From a bacterium (GTDB lineage Bacteria > Patescibacteriota > Minisyncoccia > Sungbacterales > HO2-52-23), in contig JAUYPW010000014.1 of NCBI GenBank assembly GCA_030697525.1, forward strand, positions 1-40,118: a DNA stretch of 40,118 bases. The letters run 5' to 3'. A program made the translations under genes and the position numbers. Below the pieces are notes generated by a model. The model saw only the letters and a list, made by a program, of their open reading frames with translations. It was not told where the DNA came from and did not search any database. This document shows, one piece after another, positions 7,252 to 16,615 of the stretch (the stretch's first letter is position 1; each line of letters starts with the position of its first letter).

Positions 7252-7836
7252 TTAACCCACTATTTTAACCACCTTCCACCAGTTCTCAATATATTCCACG
7301 CGGCGGTTTTGATATTTGAGATAATAAGCGTGTTCCCAGATATCTAACCCAATTATGGGTGTGTGATTTTTTAGATAAGGAGAGTCTTGGTTAGGCAAAG
7401 AATATACCTGTAGTTTTCCAGCCTCATCACGGGCAAGCCATGTCCAGCCACTGCCGAAATGGCCAGCTGCGGTTTGGTTGAATAATTTTTTAAATTCCTC
7501 CACCGAACCAAAGGTCTGATTTATTTCTTCTATTAGAGTCTCGTTTTTTGAATTTGCGGGATCCATAAGCTCCCAAAAAAGGGAGTGGTTCAGATGTCCG
7601 CCTCCATTATTTTTAAGCTTGGTTTTGTCTGCTTCGCTTATGGCAAGTCCCGCCAATTCTTTCATAAGCTCTTCCAGCGGCTTATCAGCAATAGCCGGGT
7701 TTGCCTCCAAAACGGCATTTAGATTATTTATATAAGCCTGATGGTGCTTCGTATAATGTATTTCCATCGTTTGCGCATCTATATAGGACTCCAGCGCATT
7801 ATAAGCATAGTTTAATTTTGGTAATTCGTATTTCAT
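7252..7836 (-). CDS. sodA: Fe/Mn superoxide dismutase
   Basis: MKYELPKLNYAYNALE...MEIHYTKHHQAYINNLN...GGGHLNHSLFWELM...GSGWTWL...LDIWEHAYYLKYQNRR. ATG taken at 7836 rather than 7896. Confidence 0.93.
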   Translation of the reverse strand: MKYELPKLNYAYNALESYIDAQTMEIHYTKHHQAYINNLNAVLEANPAIADKPLEELMKELAGLAISEADKTKLKNNGGGHLNHSLFWELMDPANSKNETLIEEINQTFGSVEEFKKLFNQTAAGHFGSGWTWLARDEAGKLQVYSLPNQDSPYLKNHTPIIGLDIWEHAYYLKYQNRRVEYIENWWKVVKIVG

Positions 7837-7849
7837 ATTGTTATTTATA

Positions 7850-8110
7850 TTACTTCTTTTGTAGTGTATCTTGCAACGCCACAGACCTTTTATCAAGCAG
7901 ACTCACTACCTCATCTATGTCTTCTGGGGTTAAGATTCGACCAGATAACTTTGCCGGAGGTAAGCCAAGTTCCCGAAAATTTACTTTATAATAAACATAA
8001 TCCGCCCAAAAAATGGAAAAAACTAAAAACAAAAACAAAATTATTATGCCGCAAAATAAGATATTATCGCGCAACTGCTTACTGGAAGTTTTAGACAAGG
8101 AAGTTGTCAT
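7850..8110 (-). CDS. Small single-TM hypothetical protein, last gene of the pilus cluster
   Basis: 86 aa with hydrophobic segment NILFCGIIILFLFLVFSIFW; co-directional with the pil genes. Confidence 0.6.
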   Translation of the reverse strand: MTTSLSKTSSKQLRDNILFCGIIILFLFLVFSIFWADYVYYKVNFRELGLPPAKLSGRILTPEDIDEVVSLLDKRSVALQDTLQKK

Positions 8111-8115
8111 AAATT

Positions 8116-8637
8116 TTATAATGTCTCTGCGCTTATTAAAAGGCTTAGACGATGAGTAGTTTTACCCGAATCAATCTGCTGAAGGGCCAGCTCCTTTATA
8201 GATATTTTATAGGGCATAAGTTCAAGCGCTTTGAGATAGCGCATGACCGACTTTTCAGTTCCGTCCACCGCCAGACGGAAAAATAAATCCTTGCTTTCGC
8301 CGCTTTTATTTTCATCCAAATCTATTACAAAAAGATTGCCGGATGCCTTGGCTAAACCTTCCAAGTCTTCCACAAAATCAACCGGCTTTTCCTTATTTAT
8401 AAGAACTTTATTGATCCGAGCCAGATCATCCGAGCGCTCTCCCATAGTAGCTTCGGCCAGACGTATAGCCTTGCGCTCATGTTCAGCAAAAAAAACTTCG
8501 GCATGGATCTCGTTTAATTTAGTTCTCAAGCTGACAGCTAGACTATTTAGCTTCCAGAAAGACCAGACCAAAGAAATTAGCAGAATGACGGCTATTAAAG
8601 AGGTGGCAAAAATCTTGTGATGGAAGAAATACTTCAT
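8116..8637 (-). CDS. PilO-like inner-membrane pilus assembly protein
   Basis: N-terminal TM, coiled coil, then a ferredoxin-like PilO-type region; follows a PilN-like gene. Confidence 0.6.
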   Translation of the reverse strand: MKYFFHHKIFATSLIAVILLISLVWSFWKLNSLAVSLRTKLNEIHAEVFFAEHERKAIRLAEATMGERSDDLARINKVLINKEKPVDFVEDLEGLAKASGNLFVIDLDENKSGESKDLFFRLAVDGTEKSVMRYLKALELMPYKISIKELALQQIDSGKTTHRLSLLISAETL

Positions 8638-8655
8638 ACAAATAAAAACTTATAA

Positions 8656-9192
8656 CTATTTAACTCTCAGGAGACCCTGTATGGTAAAACTGGCCGCGCC
8701 CCGGATAATGTCGGAGAGAGGTGAGCTTATCTTATCAAAGTGACCAGATTTTTTAAGCTCATCTTCAAAAAGGAGAAGCTCTTTTCTGCCCAAAGCGGTG
8801 CCGCTTATGGAAACCGCGCCCCCATCAGATAAGTTTATCTGCCGTATGCTTATGTTTGGGCCGGCCATTTGCTTTATTTCTTCTATAAGCATAGAGGTCT
8901 GGGATGATGTCTGTATAAAACTTTTTATGGAAGCCAACCGGCCATTTAGAGACTTAACTTCCTTGACTGTCTGATCTATTTTCAGCTTTTTATAGTTCTC
9001 ATCTTCAAGTTTTATAAATCTTTGCAGTTCCCTTTGTTCAAAAAACATAGGTAAAAAAGATGGTAAAAGAAGAACTGAAGCAAAAATCAAAACAATCCCC
9101 AACAAAATACTTAAAAAAACCAAAAGCCTCCGCCATTGCTCCAGACGGATAGCCTTTCGTTCGGCAATTGGCAGGAGGTTGATATTTAGCAC
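8656..9192 (-). CDS. PilN-like pilus assembly protein
   Basis: MLNINLLPIAERKAIRLEQWRRLLVFLSILLG: typical PilN N-terminus (INLLP + TM). Confidence 0.75.
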   Translation of the reverse strand: MLNINLLPIAERKAIRLEQWRRLLVFLSILLGIVLIFASVLLLPSFLPMFFEQRELQRFIKLEDENYKKLKIDQTVKEVKSLNGRLASIKSFIQTSSQTSMLIEEIKQMAGPNISIRQINLSDGGAVSISGTALGRKELLLFEDELKKSGHFDKISSPLSDIIRGAASFTIQGLLRVK

Positions 9193-9227
9193 AATTTAAA
9201 TATTTAAATATTTAAACACACGGGGAA

Positions 9228-10298
9228 TTATCCCCTTAAAAGAGTTTGCAGTTCTGAGGGATTGAGAGAATAATTGACTGCATTTTCCATAGTTATATCT
9301 CCCTTTCTAACCAAATCTATCAGAGAGCGGTTTAGACTTATCATGCCCTGATCAGAACTTGTCTCGATGACCAAATTAAGCTGGTGAATTTTGTTTTCTC
9401 TTATGAGATTGCGAACGGCTGGATTAGCGATCATTAGTTCTATGGCTGGAATCCTTCCGCCTCCGTTTTTGGGAATTAAACGCTGGGAGACAATGCCAAC
9501 CAGAGAAGCGGCCAGTTGAGCTCTGATCTGGTTTTGCTGGGCAGGAGAGAAGGTATCAATTATACGATCAATGGTTTGAGATGCATCATTGGTGTGCAGA
9601 GTTGAAAGTACCAAATGCCCCGTCTCGGCGGCGGTAACCGCCATAGCCATAGTTTCAGCATCACGCATCTCCCCCACCATGGCCACATCCACATCTTCCC
9701 GCAACATGGATTTTAGGGCGCGGGCAAAACTGCCTGTATCGTTGCCTACTTCTCGTTGATCAATCGTGGCCTTATCCGAGGTGAAAAGATATTCAATTGG
9801 ATCTTCAATTGTAATTATGTGATCGGCTCGCGTATTATTTATATAATCTATAAAGGCGGCCAGGGTGGTGGATTTGCCATGTCCGGTGGGGCCTACCACC
9901 AGAAAAAAACCTTGTTGGCCTTTAGCCATCTCCTGAAGAAGCGGCGGAAGGCCGAGCTCCTGAAAGGATTTTATTTTATTAGGAATAAGGCGAAGAGCGG
10001 CTCCCATAAACCCCCGTTGATGAAATACATTCACCCGGAAACGCGCTTTATCTTGAAAATTATAGGAAAGGTCTAGTTCTTTTTCTTTCAAAAAAACCGT
10101 CTTCTGCTCTTCATTCAACAGGTTGAAAACAAACTCTTTGGCCATTTCAGGAGTGAGCAGTTCTTGTTTAAGAAGAGGGGTGAGAGACCCGTCTATCCGA
10201 AGGGTCGGATACCTTCCTACGGCTATATGCAGATCGGAGGCCGATTGCTTTACCACCTGATTTAAGAGTTCTTCAAAATTTTCTTTAGTTAGGGCCAT
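9228..10298 (-). CDS. pilT: Twitching motility/retraction ATPase PilT
   Basis: ASDLHIAVGRYPTLRIDG, GPTGHGKSTT Walker A, MVGEMRDAETMAMAVTAAETGHLVLSTLHTNDA. Start taken at MALTKEN (10298). Confidence 0.93.
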   Translation of the reverse strand: MALTKENFEELLNQVVKQSASDLHIAVGRYPTLRIDGSLTPLLKQELLTPEMAKEFVFNLLNEEQKTVFLKEKELDLSYNFQDKARFRVNVFHQRGFMGAALRLIPNKIKSFQELGLPPLLQEMAKGQQGFFLVVGPTGHGKSTTLAAFIDYINNTRADHIITIEDPIEYLFTSDKATIDQREVGNDTGSFARALKSMLREDVDVAMVGEMRDAETMAMAVTAAETGHLVLSTLHTNDASQTIDRIIDTFSPAQQNQIRAQLAASLVGIVSQRLIPKNGGGRIPAIELMIANPAVRNLIRENKIHQLNLVIETSSDQGMISLNRSLIDLVRKGDITMENAVNYSLNPSELQTLLRG

Positions 10299-10326
10299 GT
10301 AATAATTATTGATCAATGATTATTTA

Positions 10327-10701
10327 TCATTCCAGTCCGAGAACCTTTTTTACTTTGTTGACGACTTCGGTAGGAGTAAAATGAGCTTTTATTATGTAGT
10401 CATCAGCACCTAATTGTAATCCTCGGTCAACATCTTCTTTCTGCCCGAGATTAGTCAGGAGTATGATTTTAGGTAAGGGCGCTGGCATAATTTTTTTAAG
10501 CTCCTGCAGGACATCAAAACCGTCCATGGCGGGCATCACCACATCCAACAACACCACATCTGGCTGTGTATCCTTAGCCTTTTTAAGTCCGGACTTGCCA
10601 TCTTGAGCAGTATCTACCTGAAAACCAGACTCCTTAAACTTCAGGACATACATGTCCAGTATAAATGGGTCATCATCAACAATTAAGACTTTTTTATTCA
10701 T
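10327..10701 (-). CDS. Response regulator (single REC domain)
   Basis: KKVLIVDDDPFILDMY...VVLLDVVMPAMDGF...ILLTNLGQKEDVDRGLQLGADDYIIKAHFTP. Confidence 0.9.
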   Translation of the reverse strand: MNKKVLIVDDDPFILDMYVLKFKESGFQVDTAQDGKSGLKKAKDTQPDVVLLDVVMPAMDGFDVLQELKKIMPAPLPKIILLTNLGQKEDVDRGLQLGADDYIIKAHFTPTEVVNKVKKVLGLE

Positions 10702-10737
10702 TAGTTTTTAGTATTAGACGTAGAGCTATTTATTAAA

Positions 10738-11160
10738 CTATGGAGCTGCCGTATTTACCCCGATATTTTTGCCCGATATCGTATCGGTTTCAAGATAATA
10801 AATTATGACGTAGGAAGAACCGTCGACTGAATTATAAAAATAACGGTAATTGCCGCTGTTTATGGGGTCTTGAGGAATTTTAGAAATAGCGTCTCTGTTT
10901 ATGATAGCCTGCGAAACCGCATCGGTGCCGGTAAGCACCACATTTTCTCCCAAGGGATAATTTTGAGCGCCGGCGACATAAATAGCCATGGCGTCTTGGA
11001 TAACTTTAACGTTCTTTTCCCGCTGGGCATCGCGAGCCTTGGCTCTGGCTTTTTCAATCTGAACAAAAGCAACGGAGGCCAGAAGTCCGATTATGGCGAT
11101 AACTACTAACAGTTCCACTATGGAGAAGCCTAGATTTTTTGATAACTTATAGTTGGTCAT
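10738..11160 (-). CDS. Type IV prepilin
   Basis: KNLGFSIVELLVVIAIIGLLASVAFVQIEKARAKARDAQR class III signal; start chosen at MTNYKLSKNLGF (11160). Confidence 0.88.
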   Translation of the reverse strand: MTNYKLSKNLGFSIVELLVVIAIIGLLASVAFVQIEKARAKARDAQREKNVKVIQDAMAIYVAGAQNYPLGENVVLTGTDAVSQAIINRDAISKIPQDPINSGNYRYFYNSVDGSSYVIIYYLETDTISGKNIGVNTAAP

Positions 11161-11199
11161 TAATAATTTCGATATGTCGAAATATCGATATATCAATAA

Positions 11200-12906
11200 T
11201 TATACCACCTCCAACAATTCTTCCAAGCCTATTTTGCCGGCTAACACCTTCATTACTCCATCTTGCTTCATAGTGATCATTCCTTGCCGTTTCGCTTCCT
11301 CGGAAATTTTAGCATCGGACGGTTCGGAAAGAATTATTTTCTCCAGCTCCGGCGTCATCATCAAAACCTCAAAAATACCCATCCTCCCTCGAGTGCCCTT
11401 GGGGCACTCGGAGCCGATCTGCGCTTGATATATTTCATCAGGAATTTTAAGGTTTTTTTGGGTAGCATCTGGCATTTTAACTATTTCCTCGTTAATCATA
11501 TCCTTCACCCTGCCCTCTAATTTTACTTTCTTGCGTGATTCCGAGCACAGTTTTCTGGCCAATCGCTGACCTACGGCCATTATGAGCGAGGGGGCGATTA
11601 AATATGGATCAACACCCATATCAATCAAACGGGGTATAACTCCAATGGCTGTATTGGTGTGTAGAGTAGATAAAACAAGATGTCCGGTCAAAGCCGCGTG
11701 GATAGCCAGCCCGGCGGTTTCTTTGTCGCGTATCTCCCCCACCATTATTATATCCGGGTCTTGGCGCAAAATAGAGCGAAGCCCGTTTGCGAAATCATAA
11801 CCTATCTCCGGATGAATCTGGGATTGATTTATGCCCGTCATATAGTATTCAATCGGATCCTCAAGACTGACTATGTTTGTCTTTTCCTGGTTTAAAATCT
11901 GAAGCATGGCATAAATGGTGGTTGATTTTCCGGAACCGGTGGGACCGGTAATTAGAATCATGCCATATGGCCGCTTCATTCCCTCTTTGAGAGTATCAAG
12001 ATTGCGACCATCAACCCCCAAATCTTCCAGATTCTTTACACCCGCTTCTGAATCCAGAATTCTTATGACAATTTTTTCACCCATAGAGGCCGGAAAGGTA
12101 GAGACACGAAAATCTATATCGCGTCCGGATACTTCGGCATGAAAACGGCCGTCCTGCGGCACACGATTCTCGTCTATTTTTAAATTAGTCATTACTTTTA
12201 TACGGCTGATGATGGCGGCATGTGTCTCCAGAGGAAGATTTAAACTGGTGTGAAGTATGCCGTCCAATCTGAACCTAACCCGTAGACCGTCCCGCATGGG
12301 CTCTATGTGTATATCAGAGGCTTTTCCCTCCACGGCATGACGCAAAATGACCGAGACCATTTTAGTCACCGGCCCTTCAGCGGTAAGATCTTGTACTTTT
12401 TTTGCTTCCGGCTTGGCGCTGGCCAATCCAACTTCTTTTTCAAATTCGCCCAGAGCTTTGGTTACCTCTCCGGCCAAAACCTTGTATTGATTTATTACCC
12501 CTTGTAGATCCGAAGGGGTGACAACAAAAATCCTTACAGGCAAGTTTACTTTGGTGGCTGTAAATTTGAGAGCTTCGCGAGCCGCCACATCATCGGGATT
12601 TAGCATACCCACATCCAGATACCCTTCTTCCTTGGCAACCGGAACCATCTTGTAATAGCGAGCCGATTCCTCTGGTATTTCCTTAAGCACCTCATAGGGA
12701 ACAGTTAGCTTACGCAAAGATTTAAAAGGATAGCCTATGGCCTCGCTCTTGGCTGTGGCCACGTCCGTCTCTGATATGTGACGCTCATAGAGAACATCCT
12801 CCACCGCAAGATCCCGCCCAGCGGCGTTTTCCTTTATCTCGGCAGCCTCATCTGCCTTCAAGGTGCCTTTGGCTATTAATATGTCCAGAATATCTTTGGC
12901 CATCAA
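11200..12906 (-). CDS. pilB: PilB/GspE-type assembly ATPase (copy 1)
   Basis: ASDIHIEPMRDGLRVRFRLDG, GPTGSGKSTTIYAML, IMVGEIRDKETAGLAIHAALTGHLVLSTLHTN. Confidence 0.93.
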   Translation of the reverse strand: MMAKDILDILIAKGTLKADEAAEIKENAAGRDLAVEDVLYERHISETDVATAKSEAIGYPFKSLRKLTVPYEVLKEIPEESARYYKMVPVAKEEGYLDVGMLNPDDVAAREALKFTATKVNLPVRIFVVTPSDLQGVINQYKVLAGEVTKALGEFEKEVGLASAKPEAKKVQDLTAEGPVTKMVSVILRHAVEGKASDIHIEPMRDGLRVRFRLDGILHTSLNLPLETHAAIISRIKVMTNLKIDENRVPQDGRFHAEVSGRDIDFRVSTFPASMGEKIVIRILDSEAGVKNLEDLGVDGRNLDTLKEGMKRPYGMILITGPTGSGKSTTIYAMLQILNQEKTNIVSLEDPIEYYMTGINQSQIHPEIGYDFANGLRSILRQDPDIIMVGEIRDKETAGLAIHAALTGHLVLSTLHTNTAIGVIPRLIDMGVDPYLIAPSLIMAVGQRLARKLCSESRKKVKLEGRVKDMINEEIVKMPDATQKNLKIPDEIYQAQIGSECPKGTRGRMGIFEVLMMTPELEKIILSEPSDAKISEEAKRQGMITMKQDGVMKVLAGKIGLEELLEVV

Positions 12907-12935
12907 AAATGTTTAAAAACTTAAATCTTTAAATA

Positions 12936-13259
12936 TTATTTTCTGATCGGAGTAGTTTGGAAAGGCAAAAATGGATTGGCCCTGCCCGGCGTAAGCGCCG
13001 GAGCCGTCCCAGCCGTTGGGGTCCGCTCGGCCAATTCCGGAGCCGATTCTAAATTCTTAAATACGATATTTTCAAAAACAGTTATATCCAACCTTGAATC
13101 TTTTAGTTTTCTTATTTTGGACAAGTCCTTCACCAAATCAGTATCCGACTCCTCTACTGCTGAACTTTCCGGAGCAACTTTAGAACTTTGGTAAAAATTA
13201 TAAACCGCGCCAAGAACAGCCAGTATAAAAACTATTATGAAAATTTTTTGCTTAGCCAT
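12936..13259 (-). CDS. Small membrane-anchored pilus-cluster protein, possibly PilP-like
   Basis: N-terminal TM and Pro-rich ...RANPFLPFQT C-terminus; sits after the PilM-N-O genes. Confidence 0.5.
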   Translation of the reverse strand: MAKQKIFIIVFILAVLGAVYNFYQSSKVAPESSAVEESDTDLVKDLSKIRKLKDSRLDITVFENIVFKNLESAPELAERTPTAGTAPALTPGRANPFLPFQTTPIRK

Positions 13260-13834
13260 TAAGGTTGGTAATACGTCTTAAGCTTTAAACTAAAGCTAAA
13301 AAGGTCGGTTGTACCGGTTATACTGAAATTCAAATTGTCTATGTCCGAAACTCTAAGATTTCTCTCCAGCATCCCCAAAAAATTTTTAAAAGAGTCGTAT
13401 GTTCCAAGCATACTCATACTAATCGGAAATTCTCGAACTGGACCGCTGGGCTTTTGAGAGGGAATCCCGAGCCCCGGCCTGGGCTGGCCTGGGCTTTCAG
13501 CTTTAACCTCAACTTTTTCAGACAGCTCAATGCTTTTCAAGACAAGACCGCTTTTACCAGACAAACTTTCAAATAAAGCAAGTAGCTGGGCCGCTTGCCT
13601 ATCTTTGGGCAGAACCTCATCAACACGACTAAGATCATTTTTAGAAATTCTGTTTATGGTATCTAATAAGAAGTCTCTATTTTCTATGAGACTGTTTAAT
13701 TCATCATTGAGAGAGCGCAGATCCCGGTTTTCTCTCGTCTGTGTTACTGTTTTGCTCCAGGACGGCCTTAAATAAAACAGGGCAATAAGCAGCGCGCCTA
13801 TGAATAACATTATGGAAGCAACGGTTCGATTCAT
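13259..13834 (-). CDS. pilO: PilO-like pilus assembly protein
   Basis: TM, coiled coil, ISMSMLGTYDSFKNFLGMLERNLRVSDIDNLNFS typical PilO C-terminal region. Confidence 0.8.
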   Translation of the reverse strand: MNRTVASIMLFIGALLIALFYLRPSWSKTVTQTRENRDLRSLNDELNSLIENRDFLLDTINRISKNDLSRVDEVLPKDRQAAQLLALFESLSGKSGLVLKSIELSEKVEVKAESPGQPRPGLGIPSQKPSGPVREFPISMSMLGTYDSFKNFLGMLERNLRVSDIDNLNFSITGTTDLFSFSLKLKTYYQP

Positions 13835-13846
13835 TCTAACTTAAAA

Positions 13847-14422
13847 TTATCCACTAATTTCTTCCTCAACAAAAGGCGGATTCAATAAAAGAGATGGCCT
13901 AAAAACTATAGTAATCCTGAAATTTACTAAATTATTGCCCCCCAAAGTAAGTCCTCCAAATTCAACTTTCTCAATCTGCGGATGTTTTTCAAGTAAAATT
14001 ATTTGCTCGGTGAGAGTGGCATAACTGGCGGCATCTCCGGCCATTTCCAACCTTCGGGTATCACTTTTAAAATCAAAAGTCAGAAAACGCACATTCGGCA
14101 AAGTGTTTTCTTCTAGAAATTTAAGTACGTTGGAGGTAAAGATGTGGCTCCCCGATAACTTTTGTATATTGGCCAATTTAGATTCCAGACTAAAAATCTG
14201 GTTTATCAACTCCGGACGCAGTTCATCTTGCCTGATTCGCACGTCTTTTAAAAGATTTTCTCTGGAAGAAGCCTGGGCCCGATTAACAAAAAAGAGGATC
14301 AGATACCCAACCAGCGTCGCGAAAAAAAGACTCAAACTTATATAAAAAATCAGCACAGTCCCCCGACGAAGCGAGATAAATCTACCGACGGCTTGTTCTT
14401 TTTTAAGAAGAAAATCAGTCAT
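13847..14422 (-). CDS. pilN: PilN-like pilus assembly protein
   Basis: N-terminal TM and position between PilM and PilO. Confidence 0.65.
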   Translation of the reverse strand: MTDFLLKKEQAVGRFISLRRGTVLIFYISLSLFFATLVGYLILFFVNRAQASSRENLLKDVRIRQDELRPELINQIFSLESKLANIQKLSGSHIFTSNVLKFLEENTLPNVRFLTFDFKSDTRRLEMAGDAASYATLTEQIILLEKHPQIEKVEFGGLTLGGNNLVNFRITIVFRPSLLLNPPFVEEEISG

Positions 14423-14425
14423 ATT

Positions 14426-15532
14426 TTAAACGCCTATCTCGTGTAGCGCTAGTCCCACCGCCACCGAGAAACCCGGACCTATTTCCTGCAAAACCGGCTG
14501 AATGAACGGCGGCACCGTTAAACGACTAAAGGGGTTTATTTTAAGCACTTCTATACCAAATTTGGCATTTGTGTACTCAACCAATCCTTTTAAGCTAGAT
14601 CCCCCGCCAGTTAAAATAATTTTTTGTATTTTACGAGGCGCTTTTCGATCCTGTAGCGATATCATCCTCTCGATATCAGACATCCAAACCTCCACTAAAG
14701 GAACCATAACCGAGCTAGCTTCCTTGTCTTCCGGTCTATCACTCAAACCGATTTCTTTTTTAAGATTCTCTGCCTGCTCACTTCCTATACTTAAACTGTG
14801 TTCAAGGGTTCTGGTGAGTTCGTTTGATCCCCTACTAAGGTTGTGAGAGACTCGTAAACGGGACTTGTCTACCATAGCAATGGTGGTAAATTGTGAACCT
14901 ATGTTTATTATGGCGGTGGGAGTCTGATCTCGTCCGACCAAAGATCGCGCCATACTGAAAGTCTCCACTTCCATAGCTCTTAGGTTCAGGCCAACCATTT
15001 CGGCAACTTTTTTTATCTTATCAATCATCTGCCGCGGCACAGCCACCACCAGCACCTCTATTTTCTCCGCCCCCTCCTCATCCGTGAGAATGTCCCAATC
15101 CATTACAACCTCTGACAAAGAGATTGGAATGTATTTTCTGGCTTCAAACGGAATAGCGGTCGCTATCTCCTCTCGGGGAATAACCGGAAAAGTTACCATA
15201 GCTACAAAACTTGAAGTTGCCGGAATAGCTATAACCGCATCTTTGGTCGTAACTCTGGATTCACGCAGGATATCTTTAATAAGTTCTGCCAGTTTACTGT
15301 CCAGATACTTAACAAAACCGCTGCCAATTCCCGAAGTTTCTGTAAAATAAGATTTGTTCTGAAGTTCGCCATAAGTTTCCAGGATCGCTCGTCCCGAATC
15401 GTATTTCAATTGTACTACTTTGCTGGAGGAGACTCCAATATCAATTCCAACCACTCTCGTGGGAGATCCAGAGAGAGATTTAAAGCTAAAACCCGGTATA
15501 TTAAGTTTTCTCAAAAAAGACAAATCCACCAA
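14426..15532 (-). CDS. pilM: Type IV pilus assembly protein PilM
   Basis: TRVVGIDIGVSSSKVVQL actin-like phosphate-binding motif; PilM-type ATPase. ORF extends to a GTG at 15583, but an internal TTG/GTG start (15532/15529) lies 7-10 nt downstream of a TATAAT (15540-15545, minus). Confidence 0.88.
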   Translation of the reverse strand: MVDLSFLRKLNIPGFSFKSLSGSPTRVVGIDIGVSSSKVVQLKYDSGRAILETYGELQNKSYFTETSGIGSGFVKYLDSKLAELIKDILRESRVTTKDAVIAIPATSSFVAMVTFPVIPREEIATAIPFEARKYIPISLSEVVMDWDILTDEEGAEKIEVLVVAVPRQMIDKIKKVAEMVGLNLRAMEVETFSMARSLVGRDQTPTAIINIGSQFTTIAMVDKSRLRVSHNLSRGSNELTRTLEHSLSIGSEQAENLKKEIGLSDRPEDKEASSVMVPLVEVWMSDIERMISLQDRKAPRKIQKIILTGGGSSLKGLVEYTNAKFGIEVLKINPFSRLTVPPFIQPVLQEIGPGFSVAVGLALHEIGV

Positions 15533-15583
15533 TACTTTTATTATATCATGTTTCAACGGTTTTAAATCAGCTAAAATATCCAC

Positions 15584-16285
15584 ATGAATAAACTCGTTAG
15601 AATAAAGGCGATTTTGCTTGATTTACTTTTTCCATGTTTTTGTATGGGCTGTAAGAAAGAAGGGTCGTTTCTCTGTCAACACTGCCGTTCCCTATTAAAA
15701 ACCATTCCTCCGACCTGTTTTGTCTGCCACAAGCTAAGTTGGCCCAGTGGAAGAACCTGCGATTCCTGCCGCCCAAAAACAGCCATTTACGCTTTTTTAT
15801 CCCCTTTCTCATATGGAGATGAGGCTATAAAAGAATTAATTCATCATCTTAAATATAATCGGGTGAGGGGCCTCGCTGAAATTCTTGCCGATTTGCTGAA
15901 GGATTATCTGCAAAAATATAAAATCTGGCTCCCTAAAGAAGCTTTGCTTATACCTATTCCTTTGCACAAAACCCGCCAAAGAGAGCGGGGTTTCAACCAA
16001 ACCGAACTTATAGCTAAGGTCTTCACCTCCGAAACAAGCTTAATTCTGGCCAAAGATGTTTTAATAAAAACGAAACCCACCAAATCTCAAATAGAGCTTT
16101 CTTCAGAAGAAAGAAGAAAAAATTTATCCGGTGTTTTTACAGTAAGTAAGCCGCAGGAAATACAGGGTAAAACCATCATCCTCTTGGACGACGTAAAGAC
16201 CACCGGCACCACTTTGGAAGAAGCGGCTACTACTTTAAAATCCGCCGGAGCCAAAAGAGTTTGGGCTATGACTGTGGCACATTGA
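15584..16285 (+). CDS. comF: ComF family protein (zinc finger + phosphoribosyltransferase)
   Basis: CFCMGCKKEGSFLCQHCRSLL, CFVCHKL..TCDSC, IPIPLHKTRQRERGFNQTELIA, IILLDDVKTTGTTLEEAATTLK. Confidence 0.93.
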   Translation: MNKLVRIKAILLDLLFPCFCMGCKKEGSFLCQHCRSLLKTIPPTCFVCHKLSWPSGRTCDSCRPKTAIYAFLSPFSYGDEAIKELIHHLKYNRVRGLAEILADLLKDYLQKYKIWLPKEALLIPIPLHKTRQRERGFNQTELIAKVFTSETSLILAKDVLIKTKPTKSQIELSSEERRKNLSGVFTVSKPQEIQGKTIILLDDVKTTGTTLEEAATTLKSAGAKRVWAMTVAH

Positions 16286-16310
16286 CATTTTATGCGTAAA
16301 AATGTAATAT
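16282..16310 (+). promoter_or_regulatory. Promoter of two-small-gene cassette
   Basis: TTGACA (16282-16287, overlapping the comF stop), 17-nt spacer, TAATAT (16305-16310). Confidence 0.65.
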
Positions 16311-16373
16311 ATAGACAAGAAGTGGCCTTTTAAAACCGTGTCGGGGTGTAGCAAAAACCACCCGGAGGAATTG

Positions 16374-16595
16374 ATGAGTGAGAGAGGAAATTTGTTGAAG
16401 AGAAAAAATACCATTATGTTCAGACTAAGGAACATGGAACGGGAAGCGCTGGACATCCACTCTCAAACTCTAAACCCACAATCATCCAGCATAGCTTTGC
16501 AAAGACTGCGGGATTTGACACGCCAAATAGAATCGGCCCGAAAAGAACTTGAAAGCGCACAAATGGCGCTATATCGGGATTGCCGCAACCAATGA
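16374..16595 (+). CDS. Small coiled-coil hypothetical protein (73 aa)
   Basis: ATG 16374 with SD CCGGAGGAA; charged helical sequence MSERGNLLKRKNTIMFRLRNMEREALDIHSQ... Confidence 0.65.
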   Translation: MSERGNLLKRKNTIMFRLRNMEREALDIHSQTLNPQSSSIALQRLRDLTRQIESARKELESAQMALYRDCRNQ

Positions 16596-16615
16596 AAGCA
16601 GAAAAAGGAGAAAAA

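Noticed and set aside
6737-7347. ORFs 6737-7234 (+), 7033-7347 (+), 6762-6971 (-) and 7022-7243 (-)
   Set aside because: They overlap the 6780-7184 ORF, which has a proper SD, a convincing signal peptide and a following terminator. The others are out-of-frame by-products of its GC-rich codons.
9193-9227. ATTTAAATATTTAAATATTTAAAC short repeat between PilT and PilN-like genes
   Set aside because: Simple AT-rich intergenic repeat; no clear structural or regulatory interpretation.
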